Below, in pieces: positions 8,464 through 15,811 of a stretch of 64,000 nucleotides of DNA. The stretch's first letter is position 1. Each line of letters starts with the position of its first letter. The notes under the pieces are model-generated. The model was not told the DNA's origin. It saw only the letters and a program-made list of their open reading frames with translations, and did not search any database. Location of the stretch: contig NZ_JAJAUZ010000001.1 in the NCBI RefSeq assembly GCF_020532645.1, positions 248,001 through 312,000 on the forward strand. The letters run 5' to 3'. The stretch is from Streptomyces bambusae. GTDB lineage: Bacteria > Actinomycetota > Actinomycetes > Streptomycetales > Streptomycetaceae. A program made the position numbers and the translations under genes.

Positions 8464-8856
8464 ACTGCTACACCATCCGCCGACCCTAGTACTGCGTCGG
8501 CCTTCTGTTTCCGCGGACCCTGCCTGAACTCGGCCGGGGGCGCGGGGATCGCGGTTGCTTGACCGGAGACCACCTCACTGTCGATGTCCTGCGGTACCCG
8601 GGTTCCGTCCTTCGCCCCGGGCGATCCTGATGGCGGTCAACTCCTCCGTTCTTCCCTCTGAACCGATCACTTGCCAAGCGGGGACTTCGTACTGCTGGTC
8701 ATGCGAACTGCACTTGCTGGACTGCTACTGCGTTACTGCTGACGGCGGCCCCTGTACTGCGGCCACCCGGTCCGCCCGTCAGCCCCGTCGCCGTCCTGCG
8801 ACAACGCTGGCTTCGGAACTCCACCTGCGGACCGTCCTGCGCACTGCGTGTACTGC
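8464..8856 (-). repeat. ten copies of ACTGC upstream of the MerR-like gene
   Basis: The pentamer ACTGC occurs at 8464, 8491, 8691, 8707, 8721, 8727, 8735, 8756, 8843 and 8852, all in the same orientation, and six copies are TACTGC. Less than one copy would be expected by chance in this length at this base composition. The densest part (8691-8760) has six copies in 70 bases. No gene is supported between 8400 and 9104, so this is a regulatory or structured region, probably belonging to the reverse-strand MerR-like gene. Confidence 0.55.
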
Positions 8857-9104
8857 TGCCCGGCAGTTCGTCCCTCCGGGCCTTGCTCGATCTCGGCTAC
8901 GAGAGAAACCATAGCCGTCTCGGCATCGAATGTCTACTTCGGCCGCGATAGATTTTCGCCTGTTCGGTGGGGAGGTAATCGGGTTCGAACGCGACCTGGT
9001 CGGGGTGTGGGCGGCCGGGAGCGCTGCGGCCCGAGGTGGTCCCGGCGCCGCGCCGTCACGAGCGGCGGACGGTCTCCGTCGGGTTCGAGGCGCGGGGCGG
9101 GACA

Positions 9105-9110
9105 TACAAT
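9105..9110 (+). promoter_or_regulatory. -10 element TACAAT of a probable leaderless transcript
   Basis: A near-consensus -10 hexamer ends eight bases before the ATG at 9119, and no ribosome-binding sequence lies between them. Transcription would begin at or next to the start codon. Confidence 0.5.
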
Positions 9111-9118
9111 CGATTCCC

Positions 9119-9478
9119 ATGTCGAAGCCTGACGAGTTGCTCGTGAACGTTGCTGCACTGGTGGAGTCCGGGCAGAGCAACCAGATGTCCCTGACCGTGG
9201 TCGCCGGCGGTGCTGTGATCACCGGCCGGCTGGCTCCCGAAGCCGTGTGGCGGCAGCGTGTGTCGGAGGTGCTGGAGGATTCGGACCGGCTGGTCGAGTT
9301 CTCCGGCGCGTTCACTGCCACGACAGGCGGGGAGGCCCCTCCGACGCACCTGCACTTCCACGTGGCGCGGATCCTGCAGGGCACCATGGGCATCCCTGAG
9401 ACGGGCGGCATGTACCGCGTGTCGATCGAGGACGTCACGGCCTGGACCGTGGGCGACTTCAGCTACTCCGACCACTGA
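9119..9478 (+). CDS. conserved hypothetical protein, possibly GvpU-like
   Basis: A 119-aa soluble protein. Its core, SLTVVAGGAVITGRLAPEA followed by a long helix, resembles the pattern of gas-vesicle accessory protein GvpU, but no other gas-vesicle gene is present and the match is from memory. HLHFHVARIL in the second half is a distinctive His-rich strand. ATG 9119 lies just after a -10 element, so it is probably read from a leaderless mRNA; the upstream frame from 8930 is not needed. It is followed by a gap of about 80 bases and a convergent DUF2267 gene. Confidence 0.6.
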   Translation: MSKPDELLVNVAALVESGQSNQMSLTVVAGGAVITGRLAPEAVWRQRVSEVLEDSDRLVEFSGAFTATTGGEAPPTHLHFHVARILQGTMGIPETGGMYRVSIEDVTAWTVGDFSYSDH

Positions 9479-9558
9479 TCAAGTCCTGCGGTCCGAACCC
9501 GCGGGCTGGGGTGAGAGCCCGGTCCGGCTGAGCCCTCACCCCAGTCGCCCGCGGGTGG

Positions 9559-9999
9559 TCATGCGTGCTGGGGCTGGCGGAGTTCTGCCCGGCCGAAGAG
9601 GAGGGCGTAGCCGCCCGGGAGTGCGCGGAGGATCCGGGCGAGGAGGTCGGGTCCGGCGAGGCGGGTGACGACGGCGAGGACGGCGCCGGTGTCCCAGCGG
9701 GCGACGGCGGGGCTGGTGCCGGTGCGGACGGCGAGGTCCTTGACGAAGCCCCAGCCGGTGAGGGGTTCGGTGGCGGGGATCTGGGCCGTGAGGGCGAGGG
9801 CGGCTTCGACGGGGAGGGCCTGGGCGAGGTCGACGCGTTCGTCGCCGACGAGCTGGCGTCCGAGTGCGGCCAGGACGGTGCGGACGGCTTCTTCTGCGCG
9901 TTCGCGGGTGGGGTAGGCGCCTTCGTAGCGCACGCGTTCCAGCATCTGCTCGAACGTCATGGCTGGCTGGGCCTGGTGCGGTCGAGGCTGGTCGTACAT
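9559..9999 (-). CDS. DUF2267 domain protein
   Basis: A 146-aa protein carrying a DUF2267 domain: a helical repeat with YEGAYPTRERAEEAVRTVL and a second half rich in short helices (LPGGYALLFGRAEL). DUF2267 proteins are common stress-associated actinobacterial proteins of unknown biochemical role. The ATG at 9999 with GAAAGG upstream is preferred over an internal ATG at 9960 that has no ribosome site. A shorter paralogue lies immediately upstream on the same strand, and hsp18 beyond it, so this is probably one stress-linked unit. Confidence 0.72.
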   Translation of the reverse strand: MYDQPRPHQAQPAMTFEQMLERVRYEGAYPTRERAEEAVRTVLAALGRQLVGDERVDLAQALPVEAALALTAQIPATEPLTGWGFVKDLAVRTGTSPAVARWDTGAVLAVVTRLAGPDLLARILRALPGGYALLFGRAELRQPQHA

Positions 10000-10033
10000 G
10001 GTGCCGTGACTGCCTTTCTCGTCTGGGGGCGGG

Positions 10034-10219
10034 TCAGGGAGGTCGGGGGTGGCCGAGCGCGTCGGACTCCGGGAGACGGGCGGCGGTCTCGGCCCGTACC
10101 GTGCCGACCAGGTGCGCGCCGAGCAGGGCCAGGACGACGCGGGCCGCCCGTTCGGCTTCCTCCCGGGTCCGGTACTCGCGGCGTTCCTGGACGCGGCCCG
10201 GGGACGCTTCCCGGCGCAC
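10034..10219 (-). CDS. short DUF2267-like protein
   Basis: A 61-aa product whose middle (EYRTREEAERAARVVLALLG) parallels YEGAYPTRERAEEAVRTVLAALG of the neighbouring DUF2267 protein, followed by HLVGTVRAETAARLP against QLVGDERVDLAQALP. It therefore looks like one half of a DUF2267 domain. It could be a genuine one-repeat protein or the remains of a duplicated gene. It starts at GTG 10219 after a G-rich stretch and ends 35 bases before the full-length paralogue. Confidence 0.55.
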   Translation of the reverse strand: MRREASPGRVQERREYRTREEAERAARVVLALLGAHLVGTVRAETAARLPESDALGHPRPP

Positions 10220-10329
10220 CGGCAGCTCACGTCACCCCCCGAGGAGGGGTGAACGGGAGATGGGGTGCGGAGGACGGGGTGCCGGAGGGGGATCGGGTTT
10301 CCCGTCCTCCGCCGCTGGTGCCGGCCGGG

Positions 10330-10764
10330 TCAGCCGGAGATCTGCTTGCGGTCGGTGTTGCCGCCGATGGCGATCTTCCGCGGCTTGGCGCGCTCGGAGA
10401 TCGGGATCCGCAGGGTCAGCACACCGGCTTCGTAGTCGGCTTCGATGTGCTCGGTGTCGAGGGTGTCGGCCAGCATGACCTGCCGGGAGAAGACCCCGAG
10501 GGGACGCTCGGAGAGCTCCATCTGCACGCCGTCGCCCCTCGCTGCGGGCCGGCGCTCGGCCTTGACGGTGAGCATGTTCCGTTCGACGTCGATGTCGATC
10601 GCCTCGGGGCTCACTCCCGGGAGGTCGAAGGCGACGACGTACGCGTCTCCCTCCCTGTAGGCGTCCATCGGCATCACGGACGGCTTCGACCACGTACCGG
10701 ACGTGCCGGAGAGCTGCTGGACGATGCGGTCCATCTCGCGGAACGGGTCGGTGCGCATCAACAT
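10330..10764 (-). CDS. hsp18: Hsp20/alpha-crystallin small heat-shock protein
   Basis: A 144-aa ATP-independent holdase that binds unfolding proteins during heat stress. The alpha-crystallin domain spans about residues 32-135: AYVVAFDLPGVSPEAIDIDVE begins it and the conserved GVLTLRIP closes it, followed by an IAI-type C-terminal motif. ATG 10764 follows a consensus GGAGGTG. A RheA-type operator lies about 70 bases upstream and a probable repressor gene is divergent, matching the S. albus hsp18/rheA arrangement. Heat induction through release of that repressor is therefore likely. Confidence 0.93.
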   Translation of the reverse strand: MLMRTDPFREMDRIVQQLSGTSGTWSKPSVMPMDAYREGDAYVVAFDLPGVSPEAIDIDVERNMLTVKAERRPAARGDGVQMELSERPLGVFSRQVMLADTLDTEHIEADYEAGVLTLRIPISERAKPRKIAIGGNTDRKQISG

Positions 10765-10831
10765 CGCGAAACACCTCCAGTTGGTTCAGGCAGAGACTGC
10801 CAATGCGCTTCAACGTGCCTCCGTTGTAACA

Positions 10832-10850
10832 TGTCATCGAAACGATGACA
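10832..10850. promoter_or_regulatory. RheA operator TGTCATC-N5-GATGACA
   Basis: A perfect 7-5-7 inverted repeat between hsp18 and the divergent regulator. It is identical to the inverted repeat reported for the thermosensing repressor RheA at hsp18 in Streptomyces albus. It sits so that both divergent promoters could be controlled. Confidence 0.85.
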
Positions 10851-10892
10851 AACAAGAAGTCATCCGGAGGACGACAGAGCACGGAGACCGCC

Positions 10893-11555
10893 ATGGCCGA
10901 GGCCGCAGAGCCGACCGCACCCGTCCCCTTCCTCGCCGCCGCCGCGGCGCTGGAGACCATCAGCAAGGCCGTCAAGGAGGCGCAGAAAGCCCCCGCGAGC
11001 ACGCCGGCAGCCTCGTCCGCACCGGCCGCGGGCCCGCACCCGGCCCTGGCCGCACTGCTGATGCTCCGCGAGGTCCGCGAACAGCTCGCCGGCTGGGAAA
11101 CCGGCCTGATCGAGAACGCCCGCGGCCAGGGGGCCAGTTGGGCCGACCTCGCCGGCCCCCTCGGAGTCGCCAGCCGCCAGGCGGCCGAGCGCCGCTACCT
11201 GCGCCTGCGGCCGGGGAAGGCCGGAAGTACGGGCGAGGAACGCGTCCAGGCCACCCGCGACATCCGCGCCGCCGACCGCAGCGTGGACGCCTGGGCCCGG
11301 GACAACGCCGCAGACCTGCGCCGCCTCGCCGGCCAGATCACCGCCCTCACCGGCCTGCCCGCCGGCGCCGGGGGTGCCATCGGCGACCTGAACCAGGCCC
11401 TCGCCCACGACGACACCGCCCGCCTCGTCCGCCCCCTGGCCGACGCGCGTCCCCACCTGCGGCCCGAGGACGCCGACCTCGCCGACCGCATCGACGCCGT
11501 CACCCGACATGCCGACCAGCTCCGCCGGGACACCCACGACCAGCGCAGCGCGTGA
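10893..11555 (+). CDS. rheA: probable RheA-type repressor of hsp18
   Basis: A 220-aa Ala-rich protein divergent from hsp18. The central segment (about residues 60-110: QLAGWETGLIENARGQGASWADLAGPLGV, here split by a turn) reads as a helix-turn-helix followed by RQAAERRYLRL. The second half is helical and could mediate dimerisation or heat sensing. Position, size (RheA of S. albus is about 230 aa) and the operator support a RheA assignment. An upstream ATG at 10845 lies inside the operator; ATG 10893, with GGAG seven bases before it, is preferred. Confidence 0.72.
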   Translation: MAEAAEPTAPVPFLAAAAALETISKAVKEAQKAPASTPAASSAPAAGPHPALAALLMLREVREQLAGWETGLIENARGQGASWADLAGPLGVASRQAAERRYLRLRPGKAGSTGEERVQATRDIRAADRSVDAWARDNAADLRRLAGQITALTGLPAGAGGAIGDLNQALAHDDTARLVRPLADARPHLRPEDADLADRIDAVTRHADQLRRDTHDQRSA

Positions 11556-11684
11556 CCCGTGGTCCCGTACGAGACGCGGTCGCGTCCGGGTGGTGCAAGC
11601 GGGGCGCAGGGGGCCCTCAGGCCTGGGCGCTCACGCGGGTTGGGGCACGAGAAGGGCACGGCCGGGGCTGAGGTCTAGATAACG

Positions 11685-11717
11685 ACGAAGGCCCAGGTCG
11701 CTGACCTGGGCCTTCGT
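11685..11717 (-). terminator. hairpin after tRNA-Gly
   Basis: A 15-bp perfect stem (11685-11699 with 11703-11717) and a 3-base loop start five bases past the 3' end of the tRNA on its strand. It may also end the convergent regulator transcript. Confidence 0.8.
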
Positions 11718-11722
11718 CTCTG

Positions 11723-11793
11723 AGCGGATGACGGGAATCGAACCCGCGCTATAAGCTTGGGAAGCTCATGTTCTACCATTAAACTACATCCGC
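11723..11793 (-). tRNA. tRNA-Gly (anticodon CCC)
   Basis: 71 bases on the reverse strand folding as a full cloverleaf. The acceptor stem GCGGATG pairs with CATCCGC, the D-arm holds TTTAATGGTAGAA, the anticodon loop is TTCCCAA with CCC in place 34-36, and the T-arm is GCGGGTTCGATTCCCGT. CCA is not encoded. Glycine identity follows from the anticodon and short variable loop. Its 3' end could serve as an integration site, but no integrase is present. Confidence 0.95.
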
Positions 11794-11846
11794 ATTGCGG
11801 GCAGACGGTGCATCTGCTGCATGCTCGGACACTCTACCTCATGATC

Positions 11847-11872
11847 GACCCCCGGTGGGCTTGCCGGGGGTC
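11847..11872. terminator. GC-rich hairpin between tRNA and zinc-ribbon gene
   Basis: A 9-bp perfect stem (11847-11855 with 11864-11872) with an 8-base loop. It is a candidate insulator between the divergent tRNA and the genes to the right. Confidence 0.4.
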
Positions 11873-11997
11873 TTCGTGTGTGGGGGGCGGGAGTTGGGGC
11901 GTAGCGTGGGGGTGCGGAGCGGCGGATGGAGCGGGCTCCTGTTCATCCCCTAATGTGGCGATTCGTCGCAACCTGGTTTGTTGGGGAAAGGGACTCG

Positions 11998-12162
11998 ATG
12001 GAGCACACCGTCGTCCGTTGTGCCGAAGGGCACGTGTTCAGTACCGCTTCGTTCCCGCTGCGGCAGCTCGGTGCCGGGCGGATCGGCCCCGGCCGGCTGC
12101 TGCGGTGCCCGCGGTGCGCGCGGCTGCGGCATGCGGTACCGGTGACGGCCGCGCGGCGGTAG
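11998..12162 (+). CDS. small zinc-ribbon protein
   Basis: A 54-aa basic protein with two cysteine clusters: CAEGHVF near residue 8 (one Cys and one His) and CPRCARLRH near residue 37 (two Cys). Together they suggest a small zinc-binding ribbon. ATG 11998 is preceded by GGAAAGGGA. The end is Arg-rich, which fits nucleic-acid or ribosome binding, but no partner can be named. It stands about 75 bases before dcd. Confidence 0.65.
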   Translation: MEHTVVRCAEGHVFSTASFPLRQLGAGRIGPGRLLRCPRCARLRHAVPVTAARR

Positions 12163-12201
12163 CGGCGGCGGCGGCGGTGGCGGGCGCGCGGGTGCCTTCG
12201 A

Positions 12202-12232
12202 TTGGGGGTGCCCCGCGGCCTCTGCGTATCCT
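12202..12232 (+). promoter_or_regulatory. promoter of leaderless dcd transcript
   Basis: A -35-like TTGGGG (12202-12207) and a -10 TATCCT (12227-12232) stand 19 bases apart. The GTG start lies six bases after the -10, so the mRNA probably begins at the start codon. Confidence 0.45.
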
Positions 12233-12238
12233 CGGGAC

Positions 12239-12826
12239 GTGCTTCTCTCAGACAAGGACATCCGGGCCGAGATCGACAGCGGACGGGTGCGCATCGACCC
12301 GTTCGACGAATCGATGGTGCAGCCCTCCAGCATCGACGTACGGCTCGACCGGTTCTTCCGGGTGTTCGAGAATCACCGCTACGCACACATCGACCCCGCC
12401 ATCGAGCAGCCGGATCTGACCCGGCTGGTCGAGCCGGAGGGTGACGAGGCCTTCATCCTGCATCCGGGCGAGTTCGTGCTCGCCTCGACGTACGAGGTCA
12501 TCTCGCTCCCCGAGGACATCGCGTCCAGACTGGAGGGGAAGTCGAGCCTCGGCAGGCTCGGGCTGGTGACGCATTCGACGGCCGGTTTCATCGACCCGGG
12601 GTTCTCTGGGCACGTGACCCTGGAGCTGTCGAACCTGGCCACGCTGCCGATCAAGCTCTGGCCGGGCATGAAGATCGGGCAGCTGTGCATGTTCCGTCTC
12701 AGCTCGCCCGCAGAGTTCCCGTACGGAAGTGAGCGGTACGGATCGCGGTACCAGGGCCAGCGCGGCCCGACGGCCTCGCGGTCCTTCGTGAACTTCCACC
12801 GCACCCAGGTGGGAAGGCCGGAATGA
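12239..12826 (+). CDS. dcd: dCTP deaminase
   Basis: A 195-aa homotrimeric enzyme that deaminates dCTP to dUTP, supplying dUMP for thymidylate synthesis. The family start [12 protein letters not shown] is intact. The active-site stretch [11 protein letters not shown] (about residues 98-108) and [17 protein letters not shown] with its catalytic glutamate (about 112-128) are both present. The GTG start at 12239 gives the standard length. It overlaps the phosphoribosyltransferase gene by four bases (ATGA), so the two nucleotide-metabolism genes are translationally coupled. Housekeeping function; high confidence. Confidence 0.96.
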   Translation: MLLSDKDIRAEIDSGRVRIDPFDESMVQPSSIDVRLDRFFRVFENHRYAHIDPAIEQPDLTRLVEPEGDEAFILHPGEFVLASTYEVISLPEDIASRLEGKSSLGRLGLVTHSTAGFIDPGFSGHVTLELSNLATLPIKLWPGMKIGQLCMFRLSSPAEFPYGSERYGSRYQGQRGPTASRSFVNFHRTQVGRPE

Positions 12827-13320
12827 CCCAGGTACGCGAAACCCTCGACTACGAGAACTTCGGTCGGGCGGTGCGCGAGCTCGCGCAGACGATCGCCGAC
12901 GACGGGTACGAGCCCGACATCATCCTGAGCATTGCCCGGGGCGGCGTGTTCGTGGCGGGCGGTCTGGCCTACGCGCTGGACTGCAAGAACATCCACCTGG
13001 TGAACGTCGAGTTCTACACGGGTGTCGGCACCACGCTCGAAATGCCCGTGATGCTGGCCCCCGTCCCCGAGGCGATCGACTTCACCGACAAGAAGGTGCT
13101 GATCGCCGACGACGTGGCCGACACCGGCAAGACGCTGAAGCTCGTGCACGACTTCTGCCTCGGCCACGTCGCCGAGGTCCGGTCCGCCGTGATCTACGAG
13201 AAGTCCCACAGCCTCGTGAAGTGCGAGTACGTGTGGAAGAAGACGGACGACTGGATCGAGTTCCCCTGGAGCACCGAGCCGCCCGTCGTGAAGCGTGAGG
13301 GCCAGGTCCTCGACGCCTGA
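12823..13320 (+). CDS. phosphoribosyltransferase
   Basis: A 165-aa type I phosphoribosyltransferase fold. The PRPP-binding loop is [14 protein letters not shown] (about residues 88-101), preceded by [14 protein letters not shown], and a hood segment follows. It resembles the xanthine/hypoxanthine class, but the substrate cannot be fixed from sequence. Its four-base overlap with dcd argues for a nucleotide-salvage role. A strong terminator follows 20 bases after the stop. Confidence 0.85.
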   Translation: MTQVRETLDYENFGRAVRELAQTIADDGYEPDIILSIARGGVFVAGGLAYALDCKNIHLVNVEFYTGVGTTLEMPVMLAPVPEAIDFTDKKVLIADDVADTGKTLKLVHDFCLGHVAEVRSAVIYEKSHSLVKCEYVWKKTDDWIEFPWSTEPPVVKREGQVLDA

Positions 13321-13340
13321 CCCGCCCGTACGGACGTACG

Positions 13341-13379
13341 CGAGAGGGCCCCGGTGCAGCGCGCACCGGGGCCCTCTCG
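13341..13379. terminator. bidirectional terminator
   Basis: A 17-bp perfect stem (13341-13357 with 13363-13379) with a 5-base loop. It is flanked by an outer inverted repeat, GTACGGAC before and GTCCGTAC after, and lies between convergent genes. Confidence 0.85.
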
Positions 13380-13432
13380 CGTCCGTACGGTCGCCGGGAC
13401 GGGCCCGCGGGCCCGTCCTTCGGATCAGGTCC

Positions 13433-14389
13433 TCAGACCGTGCCCAGCTTGATGATCGACAGCAGGGCGACCAGCTGGATGGCGGAGGCGCCGAGCGCCT
13501 TGGGCCAGGGCAGGTCGTGGGTCTTGCTGATCAGCGAGGTGAACAGGGCGCCGGCCGCCAGCCAGGTGATCCAGCCGAGGACCTGCACCAGGCCGTTCTC
13601 GCCGCCGAGGAACACCGCGAAGAGCAGGCGCGGCGCGTCCGTGATGGACATGACCAGCATGGACAGGCCCACGGTGGGCTGCCAGGAGCCGTCGCCGCCC
13701 AGCTGGCGGGCCAGCGTGTGCGTGACGGCGCCGAGGATCAGCCCGCAGATGACGAAGGCGACGCCGGCCGACAGCACGATCGGGACGGCGTTCCCCAGGG
13801 TGGCCTTGATGACGTCGTCGCGCGGCTCGTCGAGGCCGAACACCGCCAGCAGGCCGTACAGGAACGTCACGACGAGCGCGGTGCCCCAGACGGCGTGGTC
13901 GCGCATCTGGTCGAAGGTCGGGCCCGGGCGCATCACGATGCCGCTGAGCAGCTGCTTCCAGGGCAGCCGCGGGCCCGCGGGGGCGCTGTCGGCGCCGGCC
14001 CGGTAGGTGCCGCCGTCGGAGTACGGGTAGGGCTCCTCGCCGATCGAGAAGGCCTGGGTGTGCCCCGGGTTGTTCGCCTGGCCCGCGTACGCGTCGTAGC
14101 CGCCGGGGCCGCCGGGGCCGCCGTACGGGGGCTGCTGCTGCGGGTAGCCGCCCTGCTGCGGGTGCGGCGCGCGGTGCTGCGGGTGCTGCTGCGGGTACGG
14201 GTCGCCGAGGTACTCCGGCTCGCCGTGACCGCCGCCGCCGCCCGTGCCCTGCGCGGGCCACTGCTGCTGCGGGGGGTAGGGCTGCTGACCGTACGGCGGC
14301 GGCGACTGCTGCTGTCCGTACGGCTGCTGCCGCGGGGGTTGTTGGGGGGTGCGGTTGTCCCGGCCGCGTCCGATCCTGAATCCAGCCAC
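13433..14389 (-). CDS. Yip1-family membrane protein
   Basis: A 318-aa integral membrane protein. The first 130 residues are disordered and rich in Pro, Gln, Gly and Tyr (repeats such as PYGQQ and QQPYG). They are followed by a Yip1 domain with five hydrophobic helices between about residues 155 and 318 (for example TALVVTFLYGLLAVFGL and VLSAGVAFVICGLILGAV). Streptomyces Yip1 proteins are of unknown function. It is convergent with the dcd operon. ATG 14389 begins MAGFRIGRGRDN. Confidence 0.85.
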   Translation of the reverse strand: MAGFRIGRGRDNRTPQQPPRQQPYGQQQSPPPYGQQPYPPQQQWPAQGTGGGGGHGEPEYLGDPYPQQHPQHRAPHPQQGGYPQQQPPYGGPGGPGGYDAYAGQANNPGHTQAFSIGEEPYPYSDGGTYRAGADSAPAGPRLPWKQLLSGIVMRPGPTFDQMRDHAVWGTALVVTFLYGLLAVFGLDEPRDDVIKATLGNAVPIVLSAGVAFVICGLILGAVTHTLARQLGGDGSWQPTVGLSMLVMSITDAPRLLFAVFLGGENGLVQVLGWITWLAAGALFTSLISKTHDLPWPKALGASAIQLVALLSIIKLGTV

Positions 14390-14678
14390 GTGATCGAACG
14401 TACCTGGTCGGGCGGGGGCCGGTGGGCGGGCGGCGGGAACATACGGTCATTGCGGCTGACCTGTGACATCCCCTAGGGGGACCCCGGGGGGATAACCCCA
14501 TGTGCCTCTTTGTCACTGTTTACGGGGCTGTACGGCAGTCTGAGGCTGACCGTTACATTGCCTACGGCTTACCCACATATGACCCTCGTAGCTTCGTGTC
14601 TGTCGCCACCGGGCGGAACACCGGCCCGGGCGGAGCGACCCGGAAGAAGTCACCAGAACGAAGCCAGAGGACACAGCC

Positions 14679-15686
14679 ATGCGCGTCACCCGCCGCACCC
14701 TCCGCACCGCCGCCGTCTCCGCCGGCGCCCTCTCGGTCCTGGCCTTCCCGGTGGGCTCGGCCTTCGCCGTCTCCCCCGAGGTCCCCGAGCCGCAGGTGCT
14801 CCCGGGTGTCGAGCAGCCGGCCCACCCGGACGGCAAGAAGGACGAGACGAAGGAGGACAAGCAGGAGGACAAGCGGGGCGAGACCAAGGACGAGACCGCC
14901 GGCAAGCCCGTCCTGCGCGCCTTCGTCACCACGGTGAAGCTCGCCGACGGCTCGTACGCCAAGGTCTACTCGGTCGGCAAGGGGCAGTACGAGGCCGAGA
15001 TCTGGTCCGGCGGGACCAAGCTGGACACGCTGGTCACCAAGGGCGGCCGGGCCGCCCACGGCCAGCACAACGGCCTGCACGTGGTCCTCCAGCCGGACGG
15101 CACCGTGACCTCGTGGATCGAGGGCGCGACGAAGCCCACCCACAAGCCGCAGAGGCCGACCAAGCCGCAGCCCGAGAAGGACGAGCGGGCGCACGTCTCC
15201 TCGAAGCGCATCACGATGCCCGACGGCCGGATCGCGAAGCTGGTCAAGGGCGCCCCGGGTGGCCCGCGCGTCGAGTTCTCCATGCCGAACGGCAACCGCC
15301 TCGGTTCGATCGACCTCAAGAAGCCGAGCACCGTCAACGACGGCTGGACGTACAAGCTCGTACAGGACGGCAAGCGCACCAAGTTCGTCGTGATCGACGG
15401 CAAGGGCGGCGGCTCCAGCTGGGTCTACGACTTCGACGGCAACCTCATCGAGAAGCACGCCGCCGAGCGCCGCGGCCGCCACCACAAGGGCCACCAGGGC
15501 CACCAGGGCCACCAGGAGGCCGGGCAGCGCGTCGTGCCCAAGGGCGGCGTGAAGGCCGGCGCCGAGGGCGTCCGGGAGGGCACCGACGGCGACGGGCCGG
15601 TGCTGCTCGCCGCGGGCGGCGGCATGGCGGCGGCGGGTGCCGCGGGCCTCGGCTTCTCGATGCTGCGACGCGGCCGCACGAGCTGA
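14679..15686 (+). CDS. secreted/cell-surface protein with C-terminal anchor helix
   Basis: A 335-aa protein of unknown function. Residues 1-30 form a signal peptide (RRTLRTAAVSAGALSVLAF, ending AFA). A Lys/Asp/Glu-rich linker (about 45-70) leads to two similar beta-rich modules (about 75-150 and 175-260), each with a strand like VKLADGSYAKVY or ITMPDGRIAKLV. A Gly/His-rich tail with HQGHQGHQ precedes a terminal hydrophobic helix and RRGR, an anchor-like end without an LPxTG motif. ATG 14679 follows AGAGGACA. The duplicated module suggests a repeat-built surface protein. Confidence 0.75.
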   Translation: MRVTRRTLRTAAVSAGALSVLAFPVGSAFAVSPEVPEPQVLPGVEQPAHPDGKKDETKEDKQEDKRGETKDETAGKPVLRAFVTTVKLADGSYAKVYSVGKGQYEAEIWSGGTKLDTLVTKGGRAAHGQHNGLHVVLQPDGTVTSWIEGATKPTHKPQRPTKPQPEKDERAHVSSKRITMPDGRIAKLVKGAPGGPRVEFSMPNGNRLGSIDLKKPSTVNDGWTYKLVQDGKRTKFVVIDGKGGGSSWVYDFDGNLIEKHAAERRGRHHKGHQGHQGHQEAGQRVVPKGGVKAGAEGVREGTDGDGPVLLAAGGGMAAAGAAGLGFSMLRRGRTS

Positions 15687-15720
15687 CGCCGCAGCCCCCC
15701 GCCAGGGGGCCCGAGAACGG

Positions 15721-15763
15721 CGAACGGCCGGTCCTTGCCACGGGGGGCAGGACCGGCCGTTCG
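15721..15763 (+). terminator. terminator after the surface-protein gene
   Basis: A 15-bp perfect stem (15721-15735 with 15749-15763) and a 13-base loop, 34 bases after the stop and between convergent genes. Confidence 0.8.
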
Positions 15764-15811
15764 TCTTGCGGTCTTACGGTCTTACGGTCATGCGGATCGG
15801 TCGCGCACCGC

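Noticed and set aside
8555..8914. 119-aa forward open frame in the ACTGC-repeat region
   Set aside because: It has no ribosome site and no recognisable domain, and its Cys-rich look comes only from the repeated motif.
11723..11793. Integration site of a genomic island at tRNA-Gly
   Set aside because: No integrase, excisionase or duplicated tRNA end was seen in the window.
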